Below, piece after piece: positions 39,145 through 49,131 of a DNA stretch of 53,394 nucleotides. The notes under the pieces were generated by a model. It was given only the letters and a program-made list of their open reading frames with translations. It did not search any database and was not told the DNA's origin. The translations under genes were made by a program, and so were the position numbers. The first letter of the stretch is position 1. Every line of letters starts with the position of its first letter. Location of the stretch: positions 1 to 53,394 of the forward strand of contig JAGCFU010000058.1 of NCBI GenBank assembly GCA_017649945.1, read 5' to 3'. The stretch is from Bacteroidales bacterium. Its GTDB lineage: Bacteria > Bacteroidota > Bacteroidia > Bacteroidales > F082.

Positions 39145-39633
39145 TTAACGAAGTCTGTCGACTGATTTCAGCAATTCGATATCTTTCTTGATGCCACGGA
39201 TGGCGAAAATCTCAAGGATGAGGTTTACGAGAGGTATTGCCATTCCGAAGAAATATGCCACGTCAAGCTGATAGGAATCACCCTCGACGGCTGCTATAAC
39301 CTTCTGAATATCACCATCATAATACAAAAACACTACGCCGATAAAAACGATGTTCAGCAACATGTTAAGATGACACATTTTAACCTGCAGCTCACGTTTT
39401 TTATATTTAAAGATAGTGTACAACGGCAATATTGTCATCAAAACAGTCAGGACAATGAGAGGCCAAGTGTATGATTTCGATAAAACCAATGTGTCAATAG
39501 GATTTTGTATTCCAAAAATGGTAAATCTCATAGCGTTACCATCCGCATTGAAAGATGCCAAAGGCATGAAAAACAACAAAGCGCTTAAAACCGCTGTCAA
39601 AAGCATGAAAATAGTCTGTCTTCTTTGAATCAT
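39145..39633 (-). CDS. DUF4293 four-span membrane protein
   Basis: 162 aa. Begins MIQRRQTIFMLLTAVLSALL, typical of DUF4293, with four spans at about residues 8-27, 52-72, 88-104 and 120-146. Function unknown; the gene often neighbours rho in Bacteroidetes, as here where it is divergent from it. A minus-strand TAATTTTG box lies at 39651-39658. Confidence 0.82.
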   Translation of the reverse strand: MIQRRQTIFMLLTAVLSALLFFMPLASFNADGNAMRFTIFGIQNPIDTLVLSKSYTWPLIVLTVLMTILPLYTIFKYKKRELQVKMCHLNMLLNIVFIGVVFLYYDGDIQKVIAAVEGDSYQLDVAYFFGMAIPLVNLILEIFAIRGIKKDIELLKSVDRLR

Positions 39634-39689
39634 ATTGAAAAAATTTTCTGCAAAATTAATAATTTTTTCGGTTATGTGAAAAAAAAACG

Positions 39690-39763
39690 TATCTTTGCAA
39701 CGTCAAATGGACAAAAGACCATTTAAGTTTTTGTTACATTTCAATGAAAACAAGTCTGTTTTC
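39690..39763 (+). promoter_or_regulatory. rho promoter and structured leader
   Basis: TATCTTTG (39690-39697) followed by CA gives a leader of about 115 nt. Two small hairpins follow: AAATGG/CCATTT (39705-39724) and GAAAAC/GTTTTC (39746-39763). rho genes are commonly autoregulated through their leaders. Confidence 0.5.
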
Positions 39764-39814
39764 GAATAATTCAGATAAAATTCTTAAAAGACAGTCTAAA
39801 CAAATTGACTTTTT

Positions 39815-41530
39815 ATGTACGATATTTTTGAACTAAACGACAAATCCATGGCCGAGCTCAAGGAGATTGCATTACAGCTTGGTGTGGAGAAAGTCAGCGT
39901 ACCAAAGGAAAACCTGGTGTACAGCATCATTGAGAAACAGTCTGCACCACAGGAGCCTACAGAACCTGTTGAGAAGCCCAAAGGCAGACCTGGAAGAAAG
40001 AAAAAGGTTGCGACATCCAACCCTGAACCAGAGCCAGAGAAACCAGTTGAAACAGAAACAACAACTCCACCAGTAAATACTGAAGAAAACACAGTCGCAG
40101 AGGCTCCGAAACGCGGAAGACGTCCGAGAATCGGTAAGAGACCTGATGTGATTAAGACTTCATTTGAGAACAACAGCGATGAAGGCGACAAGACAAGACA
40201 TGTGTCGTATCCGAAGCCTAAGCCTGCAGTAGTTGACGTCGCTAATGAGATTCTCAACGAGAGCAACGAAGAAGAGCCGGAGATGGAATATGTAGCTCCT
40301 GTTGAACACGTTGAGCCGGTGGTTGAGGAAAAACAGGCCGTTTATGAGGTGAAGCAGCCGCAACAGCCACAGCAGCAGATGCCACCGAAACATGACGAGC
40401 TTATCAGTGAGTTTGACGGCGTGGTTCAGGCGTCAGGCGTGCTTGAGATCATGCCAGACGGCTACGGATTCCTGCGTTCAGCCGACTATAACTACCTCAA
40501 CTCCCCTGACGATATCTACGTCTCGCAGTCACAGATCAAACTGTTCGGTTTGAAGACCGGCGACACCATCCTCGGAATGATACGTCCGCCAAAGAACGGC
40601 GAGAAATACTTCCCATTGGTGAAGGTCGACAAAATCAACGGACGTAACCCGGACGAGGTGCGCGACCGTATACCGTTCGACTTCCTCACCCCATTGTTCC
40701 CTGACGAGAAATTCAAGCTCACCGGACATCAGGGAGGCACTGTGTCGACGAGAATCATGGATTTATTCGCACCTATAGGCAAGGGACAGCGTGGTTTGAT
40801 TGTGGCACAGCCTAAGACCGGTAAGACAGTGTTGCTGAAGGAAGTGGCAAACGCCATCGCAGCGAACCATCCGGAGGTATACCTTATTATATTATTGATC
40901 GACGAGCGTCCTGAAGAGGTCACCGACATGGCACGCAGCGTGAAGGCAGAGGTCATCTCTTCGACATTCGACGAGCCTGCCGACAAGCACGTGAAGATTG
41001 CAAATATAGTGCTCGAGAAGGCAAAACGTTTGACAGAATGCGGTCACGATGTGGTGATTCTGCTTGACTCCATCACAAGATTGGCGCGCGCATACAACAC
41101 TGTTTCACCAGCATCAGGAAAGGTGCTTTCGGGCGGTGTGGAAGCCAACGCGTTGCAGAAGCCGAAACGTTTCTTCGGTGCGGCACGTAACATCGAAGGA
41201 GGCGGCTCCTTGACGATTTTGGCGACAGCACTCATCGACACCGGTTCCAAGATGGACGAAGTCATCTTCGAGGAATTCAAGGGAACAGGTAACATGGAGC
41301 TTCAGCTTGACCGCCGTCTGTCGAACAAGCGCATCTACCCTGCCATCGACATTGTGGCATCAGGCACGCGTCGTGACGACTTGCTGGTTGACGAGAGGAC
41401 ACTGGCACGCGTGTGGGCGCTGCGTAATCACTTCGCCGACATGACGCCTGTTGAAGCCATGGAATTCCTGAAAGACAGGATATCGAAGACAATCTCCAAC
41501 GAAGAGTTTTTGGCAACGATAGACAAATAA
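39815..41530 (+). CDS. rho: Transcription termination factor Rho
   Basis: 571 aa, longer than the E. coli protein because of a ~140-residue Pro/Glu/Lys-rich insertion (about residues 45-195) after the N-terminal helix bundle, a form usual in Bacteroidetes. RNA-binding cold-shock domain: [17 protein letters not shown]. Hexameric ATPase: Walker [11 protein letters not shown], Walker [14 protein letters not shown]-loop [21 protein letters not shown] and R-loop [11 protein letters not shown]. Its stop is 1 bp before the next gene's ATG. Confidence 0.96.
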   Translation: MYDIFELNDKSMAELKEIALQLGVEKVSVPKENLVYSIIEKQSAPQEPTEPVEKPKGRPGRKKKVATSNPEPEPEKPVETETTTPPVNTEENTVAEAPKRGRRPRIGKRPDVIKTSFENNSDEGDKTRHVSYPKPKPAVVDVANEILNESNEEEPEMEYVAPVEHVEPVVEEKQAVYEVKQPQQPQQQMPPKHDELISEFDGVVQASGVLEIMPDGYGFLRSADYNYLNSPDDIYVSQSQIKLFGLKTGDTILGMIRPPKNGEKYFPLVKVDKINGRNPDEVRDRIPFDFLTPLFPDEKFKLTGHQGGTVSTRIMDLFAPIGKGQRGLIVAQPKTGKTVLLKEVANAIAANHPEVYLIILLIDERPEEVTDMARSVKAEVISSTFDEPADKHVKIANIVLEKAKRLTECGHDVVILLDSITRLARAYNTVSPASGKVLSGGVEANALQKPKRFFGAARNIEGGGSLTILATALIDTGSKMDEVIFEEFKGTGNMELQLDRRLSNKRIYPAIDIVASGTRRDDLLVDERTLARVWALRNHFADMTPVEAMEFLKDRISKTISNEEFLATIDK

Positions 41531-41531
41531 A

Positions 41532-42572
41532 ATGAGAAGAATTGCTCTCATATTGACAATCACCGCATTATTCATTTCATGTTCAAGAAATGAAAAGAGT
41601 GATTTTGAGAAGCATTTTTATGACAAGACATTAAGAATCAATCTTATACATACAGGAGACGCCGGCAGCGAGACGTTCATGCTCGACAAATTATACGACG
41701 ACGGTCTTTGGTACGGACGCACGAAAAACCTGGTGAATCCTTATCGTTTGGGCAAGTATTTCTTTGAAGTGAGGGACACTGAGACAAATGAGCTTCTGTA
41801 TTCTGACGGCATGAGCACCTTTTTCAGCGAGTGGCGAATGACTGACGAAGCACAAAATACGAAGAAGTCGTTTCAGGAATCGATACGCATCCCTTATCCG
41901 CAGGAAGACGCCATCCTTACGATGTATAGGATTGATTCTATTGATGTTACAGAACCTGTCTGGGAATATTCGATAGACAGAAAGACCAAAGCATTTATGG
42001 AACCGGCAAAAAATCATAATAACAGAATTGTGAGACTGTTGGACAGCGGTAATCCGAAGGACAAAATCGACATTGTGATTATCGGTGAGGGCTATGGTCT
42101 GGATGAGATCAAGAAGTTCGATGCCGACGCTTTGTTTTTTTACAACATTATGATGGACACCGAGCCGTTCAAGAGCAGGAAAACTGATTTCAACGTGCAT
42201 GCGATACAGGTGAAATCATCGAAAAAAGGCATCAACACAATGATAAACCGTGGTGTTTTCGGTTATGAAAACTATGCGTTGGCCTTCGATGAATGGACAT
42301 TCCGCAAATATGCGGTGCAATCGCCTTACGACTATACGGTGATTCTGTTGAATGACGAGAACAACATCGGCGGCAGCCTGTATAATCTTTATACAATAAC
42401 GGCTGTGCGTTCACAATCTGAGGATTTCATTATCAGGCATGAGCTTGGTCATCAGATTGTAGGGACTGCCGACAAGTTTTACTCCAATGATGCAGCCGAC
42501 GATTCCAAGATGTATTATTACGATGATTTTACAGATTTGACAAACAAGATTTTAGACCTACATACCAAATAA
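41532..42572 (+). CDS. M64 (IgA-peptidase-like) exported metallopeptidase
   Basis: 346 aa. Lipoprotein signal (LILTITALFISCS). An N-terminal domain (about residues 30-165) precedes an M64-like catalytic part: IDIVIIGEGY, FNVHAIQV, YDYTVILLNDE and the zinc motif RHELGHQIVGTADKF. M64 enzymes normally carry HExxH followed by GLADEY; here the third region reads GTADKFY, so activity is uncertain. The C-terminus seems short for the family. Cotranscribed with rho, an odd partnership. Confidence 0.7.
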   Translation: MRRIALILTITALFISCSRNEKSDFEKHFYDKTLRINLIHTGDAGSETFMLDKLYDDGLWYGRTKNLVNPYRLGKYFFEVRDTETNELLYSDGMSTFFSEWRMTDEAQNTKKSFQESIRIPYPQEDAILTMYRIDSIDVTEPVWEYSIDRKTKAFMEPAKNHNNRIVRLLDSGNPKDKIDIVIIGEGYGLDEIKKFDADALFFYNIMMDTEPFKSRKTDFNVHAIQVKSSKKGINTMINRGVFGYENYALAFDEWTFRKYAVQSPYDYTVILLNDENNIGGSLYNLYTITAVRSQSEDFIIRHELGHQIVGTADKFYSNDAADDSKMYYYDDFTDLTNKILDLHTK

Positions 42573-42573
42573 A

Positions 42574-42945
42574 ATGTTAAGTGAAACTATAAGAAAGACA
42601 AGGATGTACTCCGGAATATCTCAAGTGAGGATGGCGCATGAGCTGTTCATATCGGAATCGACATACAGCAGGAAGGAAAACGGATTGCTGAAGATTGAGT
42701 GGAACGAAGCGGTGAAGATTGCGAAGATTCTTGAGTTAAACGACAAATTACTATTGAAATATTGGATGGCCGACAGGCTTTATGAGTTGATGAAGACCGA
42801 CAAAGAGCTTGTTTATGAAGCGCTTAAGATTGTCGAGGCGCATTACAATGACTATGACACTTGCGTTGTCGTGCCGGATAAGAACAAGAGTTACAGCAGT
42901 TTAGAAGAAAGAAAAATACGCAGAAGAAAGAAAAAGAACAATTAA
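42574..42945 (+). CDS. XRE-family transcriptional regulator
   Basis: 123 aa. N-terminal HTH (about residues 1-65): TRMYSGISQVRMAHELFIS, STYSRKENG, as in Bacteroidetes XRE proteins. Basic tail (RKIRRRKKKNN). Starts 1 bp after the M64 gene, so it belongs to the rho unit. No ligand domain. Confidence 0.82.
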   Translation: MLSETIRKTRMYSGISQVRMAHELFISESTYSRKENGLLKIEWNEAVKIAKILELNDKLLLKYWMADRLYELMKTDKELVYEALKIVEAHYNDYDTCVVVPDKNKSYSSLEERKIRRRKKKNN

Positions 42946-42957
42946 TTTTGTGTTTGT

Positions 42958-44673
42958 ATGACAATTTTTGTGTTTGTAAAGCTTTTGGGATGCCTCGCGC
43001 TCCTTATGTTTGGAATGAAGGCGATGAGTGACGCCTTACAGAAGATGGCCGGTCCGCAGTTGCGTCATGTGCTTGGTACCATGACCACCAACCGGTTCAC
43101 TGGAATGCTTACAGGTACATTTGTCACCGCGGCGGTGCAGTCGTCGACTGCCACCACCCTGCTGACGGTATCGTTTGTCAACGCGGGACTGCTCACCTTG
43201 GCGCAAGCCATCACAGTCATCATGGGTGCGCACATCGGAACGACAGTCACTGCATGGATCATGTCGTTAGGTTTTTCGTTTAACATCTCTGATTTCGTCT
43301 TCCCTGCGTTTTTCGTGGGAATCATACTGATATACATGAAACGGCGCCGTATCATCGGTGACTTCTTATTCGGTGCGGCGTTTCTCTTTTTAGGACTCGG
43401 CACCCTCAAGGATACGGGCTTCGCTCTTGTGCAGGATCCCGATGCCAACGCCGTCATCAGTGCGTTTTTCTCACGTTTCAACGACAGCAGTTTCTGGAAC
43501 TCGTTCTTCTTCCTGTTCATGGGAACGGTGCTCACACTCTGTGTGCAGTCGAGTGCCGCCATCATGGCTATCACCATGATTCTCTGTTCCACAGGAGTGT
43601 TGCATATCGACCAAGGTATTCTTCTCGTGCTTGGTGAGAATGTCGGGACGACAATCACTGCGAATATCGTGGCAATCGGAGCTAACACCCAGGCACGGCG
43701 TGCAGCCTTCGCCCACCTTAGCATCAACGTGATTGGCGTGACATGGGCGTTGATACTGCTGCAACCGTTTGTCAACCTGGTATGCGGTTTCGTCGGCTTC
43801 GACAGGACCATGATGCCAAGTGACCCTGGATATGCAATGAATCTTACGATGATATCGGTTGTTTTGGCTACATTCCACTCAGCATTCAACGTCACCAACA
43901 CATTGTTACAGATAGGATTTGTCCATTATATCGAGCGTTTCGTTTGCAAGGTAATCAACCCGAAAGTATCGGAAGAAGACGAAGAGTCGAGGCTTAAATT
44001 CATTGCCGGTGGCCTGCTATCGACAGCTGAGCTCTCCATTCTTCAGGCGCAGAAGGAAATCAGCCTGTTCGCAATACGCACCATCAGGATGTTCAATTTC
44101 ATCCCGACGTTGCTTTTTGAGACCAAAACCGACGAGGATTTCAGCAAATTATTCGCAAGAATTGAAAAATACGAGCAGATTTCCGACAATATGGAGATTG
44201 AGATTGCGAATTATCTGAATCAGGTGACTGAAGGACATCTCAGTGCCGAGACTAAGACGAAGATACGTTACATGCTCCGTGAGGTCGGTGAAATCGAGAG
44301 TATCGGCGACAGCTGCTATAACATGGCACGCACGATAAACCAGAAGCACACCAAGAACGAGCACTTCACCGACGAACAGAAAGTGCACATCCGTCATATG
44401 TTTGAGCTTTGCAACAAGGCATTGGAGCACATGCAAAAGGTGCTTGACGACGACCAGAGTCTTATCGACATCAACGAGTCGTTGAACATTGAGAATGAGA
44501 TAAATAATTTCCGCACGCAGCTGAGAGAGTCGAATGTTAACGATATCAACAACCATCTCTACAACTATCAAGCAGGAGTCCAATATATGGACATCATACA
44601 TGAGTGCGAGAAGTTAGGTGATTATGTCATCAACGTGGTTGAGGCTCACGCACACAAGAAGTTGACGTCATAA
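42958..44673 (+). CDS. Na/Pi cotransporter family protein with PhoU-like domain
   Basis: 571 aa. Two Na/Pi repeats form the membrane part (residues 1-335) with the QSSTATTLL and QSSAAIMAIT repeat signatures and GAHIGTTVTA / GENVGTTITA substrate loops. A C-terminal PhoU-like helical domain (about 360-560). It imports phosphate with sodium across the inner membrane. Last gene of the rho unit, 12 bp after the regulator; converges with the efflux operon. Confidence 0.9.
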   Translation: MTIFVFVKLLGCLALLMFGMKAMSDALQKMAGPQLRHVLGTMTTNRFTGMLTGTFVTAAVQSSTATTLLTVSFVNAGLLTLAQAITVIMGAHIGTTVTAWIMSLGFSFNISDFVFPAFFVGIILIYMKRRRIIGDFLFGAAFLFLGLGTLKDTGFALVQDPDANAVISAFFSRFNDSSFWNSFFFLFMGTVLTLCVQSSAAIMAITMILCSTGVLHIDQGILLVLGENVGTTITANIVAIGANTQARRAAFAHLSINVIGVTWALILLQPFVNLVCGFVGFDRTMMPSDPGYAMNLTMISVVLATFHSAFNVTNTLLQIGFVHYIERFVCKVINPKVSEEDEESRLKFIAGGLLSTAELSILQAQKEISLFAIRTIRMFNFIPTLLFETKTDEDFSKLFARIEKYEQISDNMEIEIANYLNQVTEGHLSAETKTKIRYMLREVGEIESIGDSCYNMARTINQKHTKNEHFTDEQKVHIRHMFELCNKALEHMQKVLDDDQSLIDINESLNIENEINNFRTQLRESNVNDINNHLYNYQAGVQYMDIIHECEKLGDYVINVVEAHAHKKLTS

Positions 44674-44675
44674 GA

Positions 44676-46004
44676 TTATTTTCCTGTCAAGTCGTGATAC
44701 CTGCGTTGTGCCGACAGATACGTTATCTGCCTGTCGGTGATGGCGTTCTGAGCCTGCAGCAGCAGTGAGTTAGCTTCCAAGACATCGGTGACGGTGTTTA
44801 TTCCGGCACGATAATTCAATGCAGACACGCGGTAGTTTTCCTGCGCCATATCGAGATTCGCCTTGTCGGATTCAAGCAGTGCCTTGGCTTCAAGCATCTG
44901 GTTACATGCCTGTTGCTCCTGCAGTGACATCTTTTCGGTCAAATCTTTCTGCATGATTTCATACTGTTCGATCTTCAGGTTATGCTCCTTGATTTTGTGC
45001 GATGTCTCCCACCATTGTGTAAGGGGTACCGACACATTAGCGAAGAAGATGGCGTTTCCTTTATAGCTTTTTATCACGTTACCATAATTCACCATAGCGC
45101 CGACGCCTATTTGAGGAAGAACCTCTCCCCTTGTGAGACGCTTTCTCAACACCTCTGCATCAATCTGAAGCTGAAGAAGCTCAATCTCAGGACGCTTAAA
45201 GTTATCGTGTCCACCTTGGAAATGTTCAGATTCGAGGTCGTTGTCAAGATGTAAGCCACCTTCCGTATATTCGATGCCAATTTCCTGACACAGAAGCTGA
45301 GACGCGAGAACGATACCGTTATTGAGTTGCAGCTGCAATGCCTGAAACTTGTTGCGTTCAAGAGCTATGCGAAGGATATCGTTTCTCGTCACCAGACCGG
45401 CTTTCAAGGCGGTGTTGGCAACATGGTCAAGGGAGTCGATCAATGTCAGGGCTGATTTTAGCGTCTCCACTTTCGACTGAAGACCTATCACGAGATAATA
45501 TGTGGATTCGATATTCTCGAGCATATCGCGTTCCGACACCGTAGCTTGCAGTTCAGCGGCTTCGACGCCTAATTTGGCGAGTCTGTTACCAGTTCTCACG
45601 CGTCCGCCGGCATAGATAGGCTGTATCGCGGAAGCGCTGATGCTATGACCTTTTTGCATTAACTTGATCTCTTCAGGGACATTCATGCCTTCATCCTGCA
45701 ACAGTTCGATGATAGCTTTCAGAATCTCGCCGAACTCGTCGTTGATATCATTGACACCATATTGTATGATTGGATTCACAGCATAATATGCCATATAGTT
45801 GAGGCTCACTTGAGGGAAATATTTGGTAAACACCTGCTTTTTGACCTGTTTGGCTCTTTCAATCTCAAGTGCATTCGTTTTGAATTGTGCGTTGTTGGCT
45901 TTCGCCAATGCGAAACACGAGTCAAGGGTGAGAATGTCGGTCTTTTGTGCCGTCATCCCAACGGTGAGAAATGCGAATAAAACTATTAAGATATATCTTT
46001 TCAT
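44676..46004 (-). CDS. TolC-family outer-membrane efflux protein
   Basis: 442 aa. Signal peptide (LIVLFAFLTVGMTAQ). Two structural repeats of long helices and short strands with LTLDSCFALAKANN, YAGGRVRTGN and NYRAGINTVTDVLEAN, typical of TolC/OprM outer-membrane channels. Its start overlaps the RND pump stop by 4 bp; last gene of the tripartite efflux operon. Confidence 0.9.
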   Translation of the reverse strand: MKRYILIVLFAFLTVGMTAQKTDILTLDSCFALAKANNAQFKTNALEIERAKQVKKQVFTKYFPQVSLNYMAYYAVNPIIQYGVNDINDEFGEILKAIIELLQDEGMNVPEEIKLMQKGHSISASAIQPIYAGGRVRTGNRLAKLGVEAAELQATVSERDMLENIESTYYLVIGLQSKVETLKSALTLIDSLDHVANTALKAGLVTRNDILRIALERNKFQALQLQLNNGIVLASQLLCQEIGIEYTEGGLHLDNDLESEHFQGGHDNFKRPEIELLQLQIDAEVLRKRLTRGEVLPQIGVGAMVNYGNVIKSYKGNAIFFANVSVPLTQWWETSHKIKEHNLKIEQYEIMQKDLTEKMSLQEQQACNQMLEAKALLESDKANLDMAQENYRVSALNYRAGINTVTDVLEANSLLLQAQNAITDRQITYLSAQRRYHDLTGK

Positions 46005-49000
46005 TTTTTGCTGTTTTTATCGTTGTCGAAAGCGAGGCAGTAGGCCACCGGAAGCACCGTCACTACGAGTGGGAACGTGATTATTGTGCCGAAACAAATC
46101 ACCACGCCCATAGGCTCCCAAAGCAATGTCTTCGCAAGAATCATCGGGATGACGCCAAGTGCTGTAGTGGCTGATGTGAGGAAAATAGGTCTCATTCGGC
46201 GCAGACCCGCTTCATATGCGGCCTGACACACAGAGAGATGCTCTTTCTCGCGCAATTCGTGGGCATAGTCGTACATGATGATGGCATTTCGCACTATGAT
46301 GCCGATGAGTGAGATGACGCCCAAGATGGCGGTAACAGACATGTCGAGACCGAACAGCCACAATCCGAAAGTGGCGCCGAAGATGCAAAGCACCGACACT
46401 GAGAGAGACAATATTGAAATACCGATCTTCGTATAATGGAATATCAGCACGATGAACATCACTACAATGGCTGCCAATATAGACTTTATCATGGAAGGTA
46501 TCGTCTCGAGCGTCACTTTCATGGAGCCGCCCCTGTTTATTATCACGTCGTCCGGGATGTCGAGGTGAGTCTCGATGTATTCATCTATTTTTCCGAACTC
46601 CTTGAGCTGGCCGGCACCTGGCACGACGTCGGCTGACACTGTGATACATTTCATGCCGTTACGGTGAGGCAGGATATTGTGTTTGAACTGAGGTTTAAGT
46701 TTGGCCACCTGACGCAGTGGAACCCAATAGCCGGGGTGCGACGTAGGGATAAGCATGTCACCGAGGCTTTCATAGTCGATGTCGTGGACGCCTTCGGTAT
46801 ATACCGTCGTGTGCAGGTTATAACTTCCCTCCCACAACGACACGATATTGCTTCCAGACAACGCACTCGCCAGATACAACGACAGTAACGACTGTGTCAC
46901 GCCAAAACGACCCGCCTCTTCGATATCCAGTTCAACACCAATGACTTCATCATTCTCATCGAAGTCAGAATGCACAAAGAACAGGTTCGGGCTTTTCTTC
47001 GTGAATGCCTTGATGGAATCGCTGATGGTGCCCAGAGTCTCGTAATCATCACCCATGATGTAATACTCCACCGGCGCGTTGACAATCTGATAATCCATCT
47101 GTTTGAAACGTATCTGCGCTATCGGGAAGATGTTTTCGTATTTCTGCGTGTATTCGTTCATCATAGCTTTCGTCGCGTTCTCTGATGTTGTCTTCACGAT
47201 AAACTGTGCATACGCGTTAGTCGGCATAGGTTCAGGCGCATATGTCATGTGGAAACGCGGCGATGCCATTCCGATGAACTGCGTCACTGATGTCACACGT
47301 TTGTCGGCTTTCAGAATCTTTGTCAGCGAGTCAGCCACTGCAGCCGTCTCCTCTATAGAGCTTCCGTAAGCAAGATGTATCTCGACGGCGAAGCTGTCAC
47401 GTTCTGCTTTCGGCAGCATCTGCATGTTAATTTTGGTGAACAGGAAAGCACCTATGACAACCGAAGCCGCCGCCACTATGACAGTGCCCCATTTATGACG
47501 GAAACAGAAGTTAAGCAATCTCTTATATACTCTTTGAAGGATGTCGAAGAACTTGGCTTGAGCTTTCTCGAATCTTGAGCGTTTGTTAGGATTTGAAGGC
47601 GATATCACCCTCGCCGACATATATGGTATCACCCAAATGGCATAAAGGAAACTGCACGTCAACGCGATGAAGATAGCCCACGGGAATAACTTGATGAAGT
47701 CGCCCATGTTAGTGCCTTTCATGAGAGGCAGCATCGGGAAAAACATGCACGAGATGGAGCATGTCGCGATGAGCATGGATGTCATGAGGTTCTTTGTCGA
47801 CACCGCTGCCGAGTACCATCGTGAATGGCCTTCGCTAAGCATGTCGGTGTAGCCGTCGATTACCACAACAGAGTCGTCGACTATCATACCTAACACTACG
47901 ATGAGAGCCGCCAATGTCACGGTGTTGAGTTCCATCCCGAGGAGATACATTATTGCCCATGCCGCCGCGATGCATACCGGCACTGATGTCGATGACACCA
48001 ACGCGGTCTTCAACGGGAACAGCATCAGCATCACTAAGATGACGATGAGGATAGCCTCGATGAGGTCTTTCAGGAACGACAGCACTGATTTGTTGACTAC
48101 GACAGGCTGGTCGGTGATATGGTGCACCTTGATGTCAGGCGGTGCAGTCTTTAGGAAGGCGTTGATTTTCTCATTCACTTCATCGCCGAATGCCACCACG
48201 TTATATCCAGGACGCATCTCCATGGAGAATATCAGGCATCGGTTGTTGTCTACCACGCTGTCGGAATACTGGATGTATTGCGATGCTTCCTGATAGTGAC
48301 GCTCGAGGCGTGCCACGTCACGGAGCTTCACCGTCTGACCTGTGAAAGGGTCTGAAAACACGACGAGTTCATTAAGCTCATACATGTCGTCTATAGGCAC
48401 TTCGACATGAATCAGGGCGTTGCCTTCGTGGTTGTCGACCTTTCCAGACACGGTGCGCAGGCTGTGTGCAGCGAGTTCCGCCGTCACCATCGACGGTGAG
48501 ATGGCATATTGAGTCATGCGTGCCGGGTCCATATATACAGCTATCTCCTCTTTCTGTTCGCCCACGATTTTGATATTACCCATCGTCGGGATGGTACGCA
48601 ACTTCTCAGAGAGCTTGTCGGCAAATTCGCGCAACTCACGCGACGAGCGCTGGTCACTCTCGATGGCAAGAAGCAACGACGATGCATTGCCGAAGTCATC
48701 GATGACAGCAGTGGCGAGCACACCTTTCGGAAGGTCGGTCTGCCTGAACAGCACCAATCCCTGACGGATACGCGACCAAGTCATCTTGGCGTCATCGACG
48801 TCGTTCACAAGGTTTACGATGATGATGAGCATTCCGTCTTTGGAATATGAATAAGTCTTGTTTTTATCCACATCGCTAAAAGTGAACAGATACTGTTCAG
48901 TGACGCTTGCCACCCTCTCCTCTATCTCATCGGCGGTAGTGCCCGGATATATGACAGCCACCACACCGGTACGTATAGTCACATTCGGAAACTCGTTTTT

Positions 49001-49111
49001 CTTAAGACGAGGAAGAGCGAAAAATCCGAAGATGACGATGACTGTCATGAAGAAGAACACCAAATTGCTGTTCCTCATCGCAGCTTCTACAATATTTCTT
49101 TTCTGAGCCAT
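46001..49111 (-). CDS. RND-family efflux pump (AcrB/MdtB-type)
   Basis: 1036 aa inner-membrane proton-driven exporter. Twelve spans in the RND arrangement with two large periplasmic loops. Landmarks: FPNVTIRTGVVAVIYPGTTA after TM1, VVVLGMIVDDSVVVIDGYTD in TM4 with the proton-relay Asp pair, and GVISLIGIIVRNAIIMYDYA in the C-terminal half. Substrate cannot be told; drug or lipid-type export is more likely than heavy metal, as no Cus Met set is evident. Confidence 0.92.
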   Translation of the reverse strand: MAQKRNIVEAAMRNSNLVFFFMTVIVIFGFFALPRLKKNEFPNVTIRTGVVAVIYPGTTADEIEERVASVTEQYLFTFSDVDKNKTYSYSKDGMLIIIVNLVNDVDDAKMTWSRIRQGLVLFRQTDLPKGVLATAVIDDFGNASSLLLAIESDQRSSRELREFADKLSEKLRTIPTMGNIKIVGEQKEEIAVYMDPARMTQYAISPSMVTAELAAHSLRTVSGKVDNHEGNALIHVEVPIDDMYELNELVVFSDPFTGQTVKLRDVARLERHYQEASQYIQYSDSVVDNNRCLIFSMEMRPGYNVVAFGDEVNEKINAFLKTAPPDIKVHHITDQPVVVNKSVLSFLKDLIEAILIVILVMLMLFPLKTALVSSTSVPVCIAAAWAIMYLLGMELNTVTLAALIVVLGMIVDDSVVVIDGYTDMLSEGHSRWYSAAVSTKNLMTSMLIATCSISCMFFPMLPLMKGTNMGDFIKLFPWAIFIALTCSFLYAIWVIPYMSARVISPSNPNKRSRFEKAQAKFFDILQRVYKRLLNFCFRHKWGTVIVAAASVVIGAFLFTKINMQMLPKAERDSFAVEIHLAYGSSIEETAAVADSLTKILKADKRVTSVTQFIGMASPRFHMTYAPEPMPTNAYAQFIVKTTSENATKAMMNEYTQKYENIFPIAQIRFKQMDYQIVNAPVEYYIMGDDYETLGTISDSIKAFTKKSPNLFFVHSDFDENDEVIGVELDIEEAGRFGVTQSLLSLYLASALSGSNIVSLWEGSYNLHTTVYTEGVHDIDYESLGDMLIPTSHPGYWVPLRQVAKLKPQFKHNILPHRNGMKCITVSADVVPGAGQLKEFGKIDEYIETHLDIPDDVIINRGGSMKVTLETIPSMIKSILAAIVVMFIVLIFHYTKIGISILSLSVSVLCIFGATFGLWLFGLDMSVTAILGVISLIGIIVRNAIIMYDYAHELREKEHLSVCQAAYEAGLRRMRPIFLTSATTALGVIPMILAKTLLWEPMGVVICFGTIITFPLVVTVLPVAYCLAFDNDKNSKK

Positions 49112-49131
49112 AGTCTCCGTTGTGTTGTAAA

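Noticed and set aside
43065-43901. Long minus-strand frame opposite the Na/Pi symporter
   Set aside because: Shadow of a well-conserved transporter; its product has no recognisable features.
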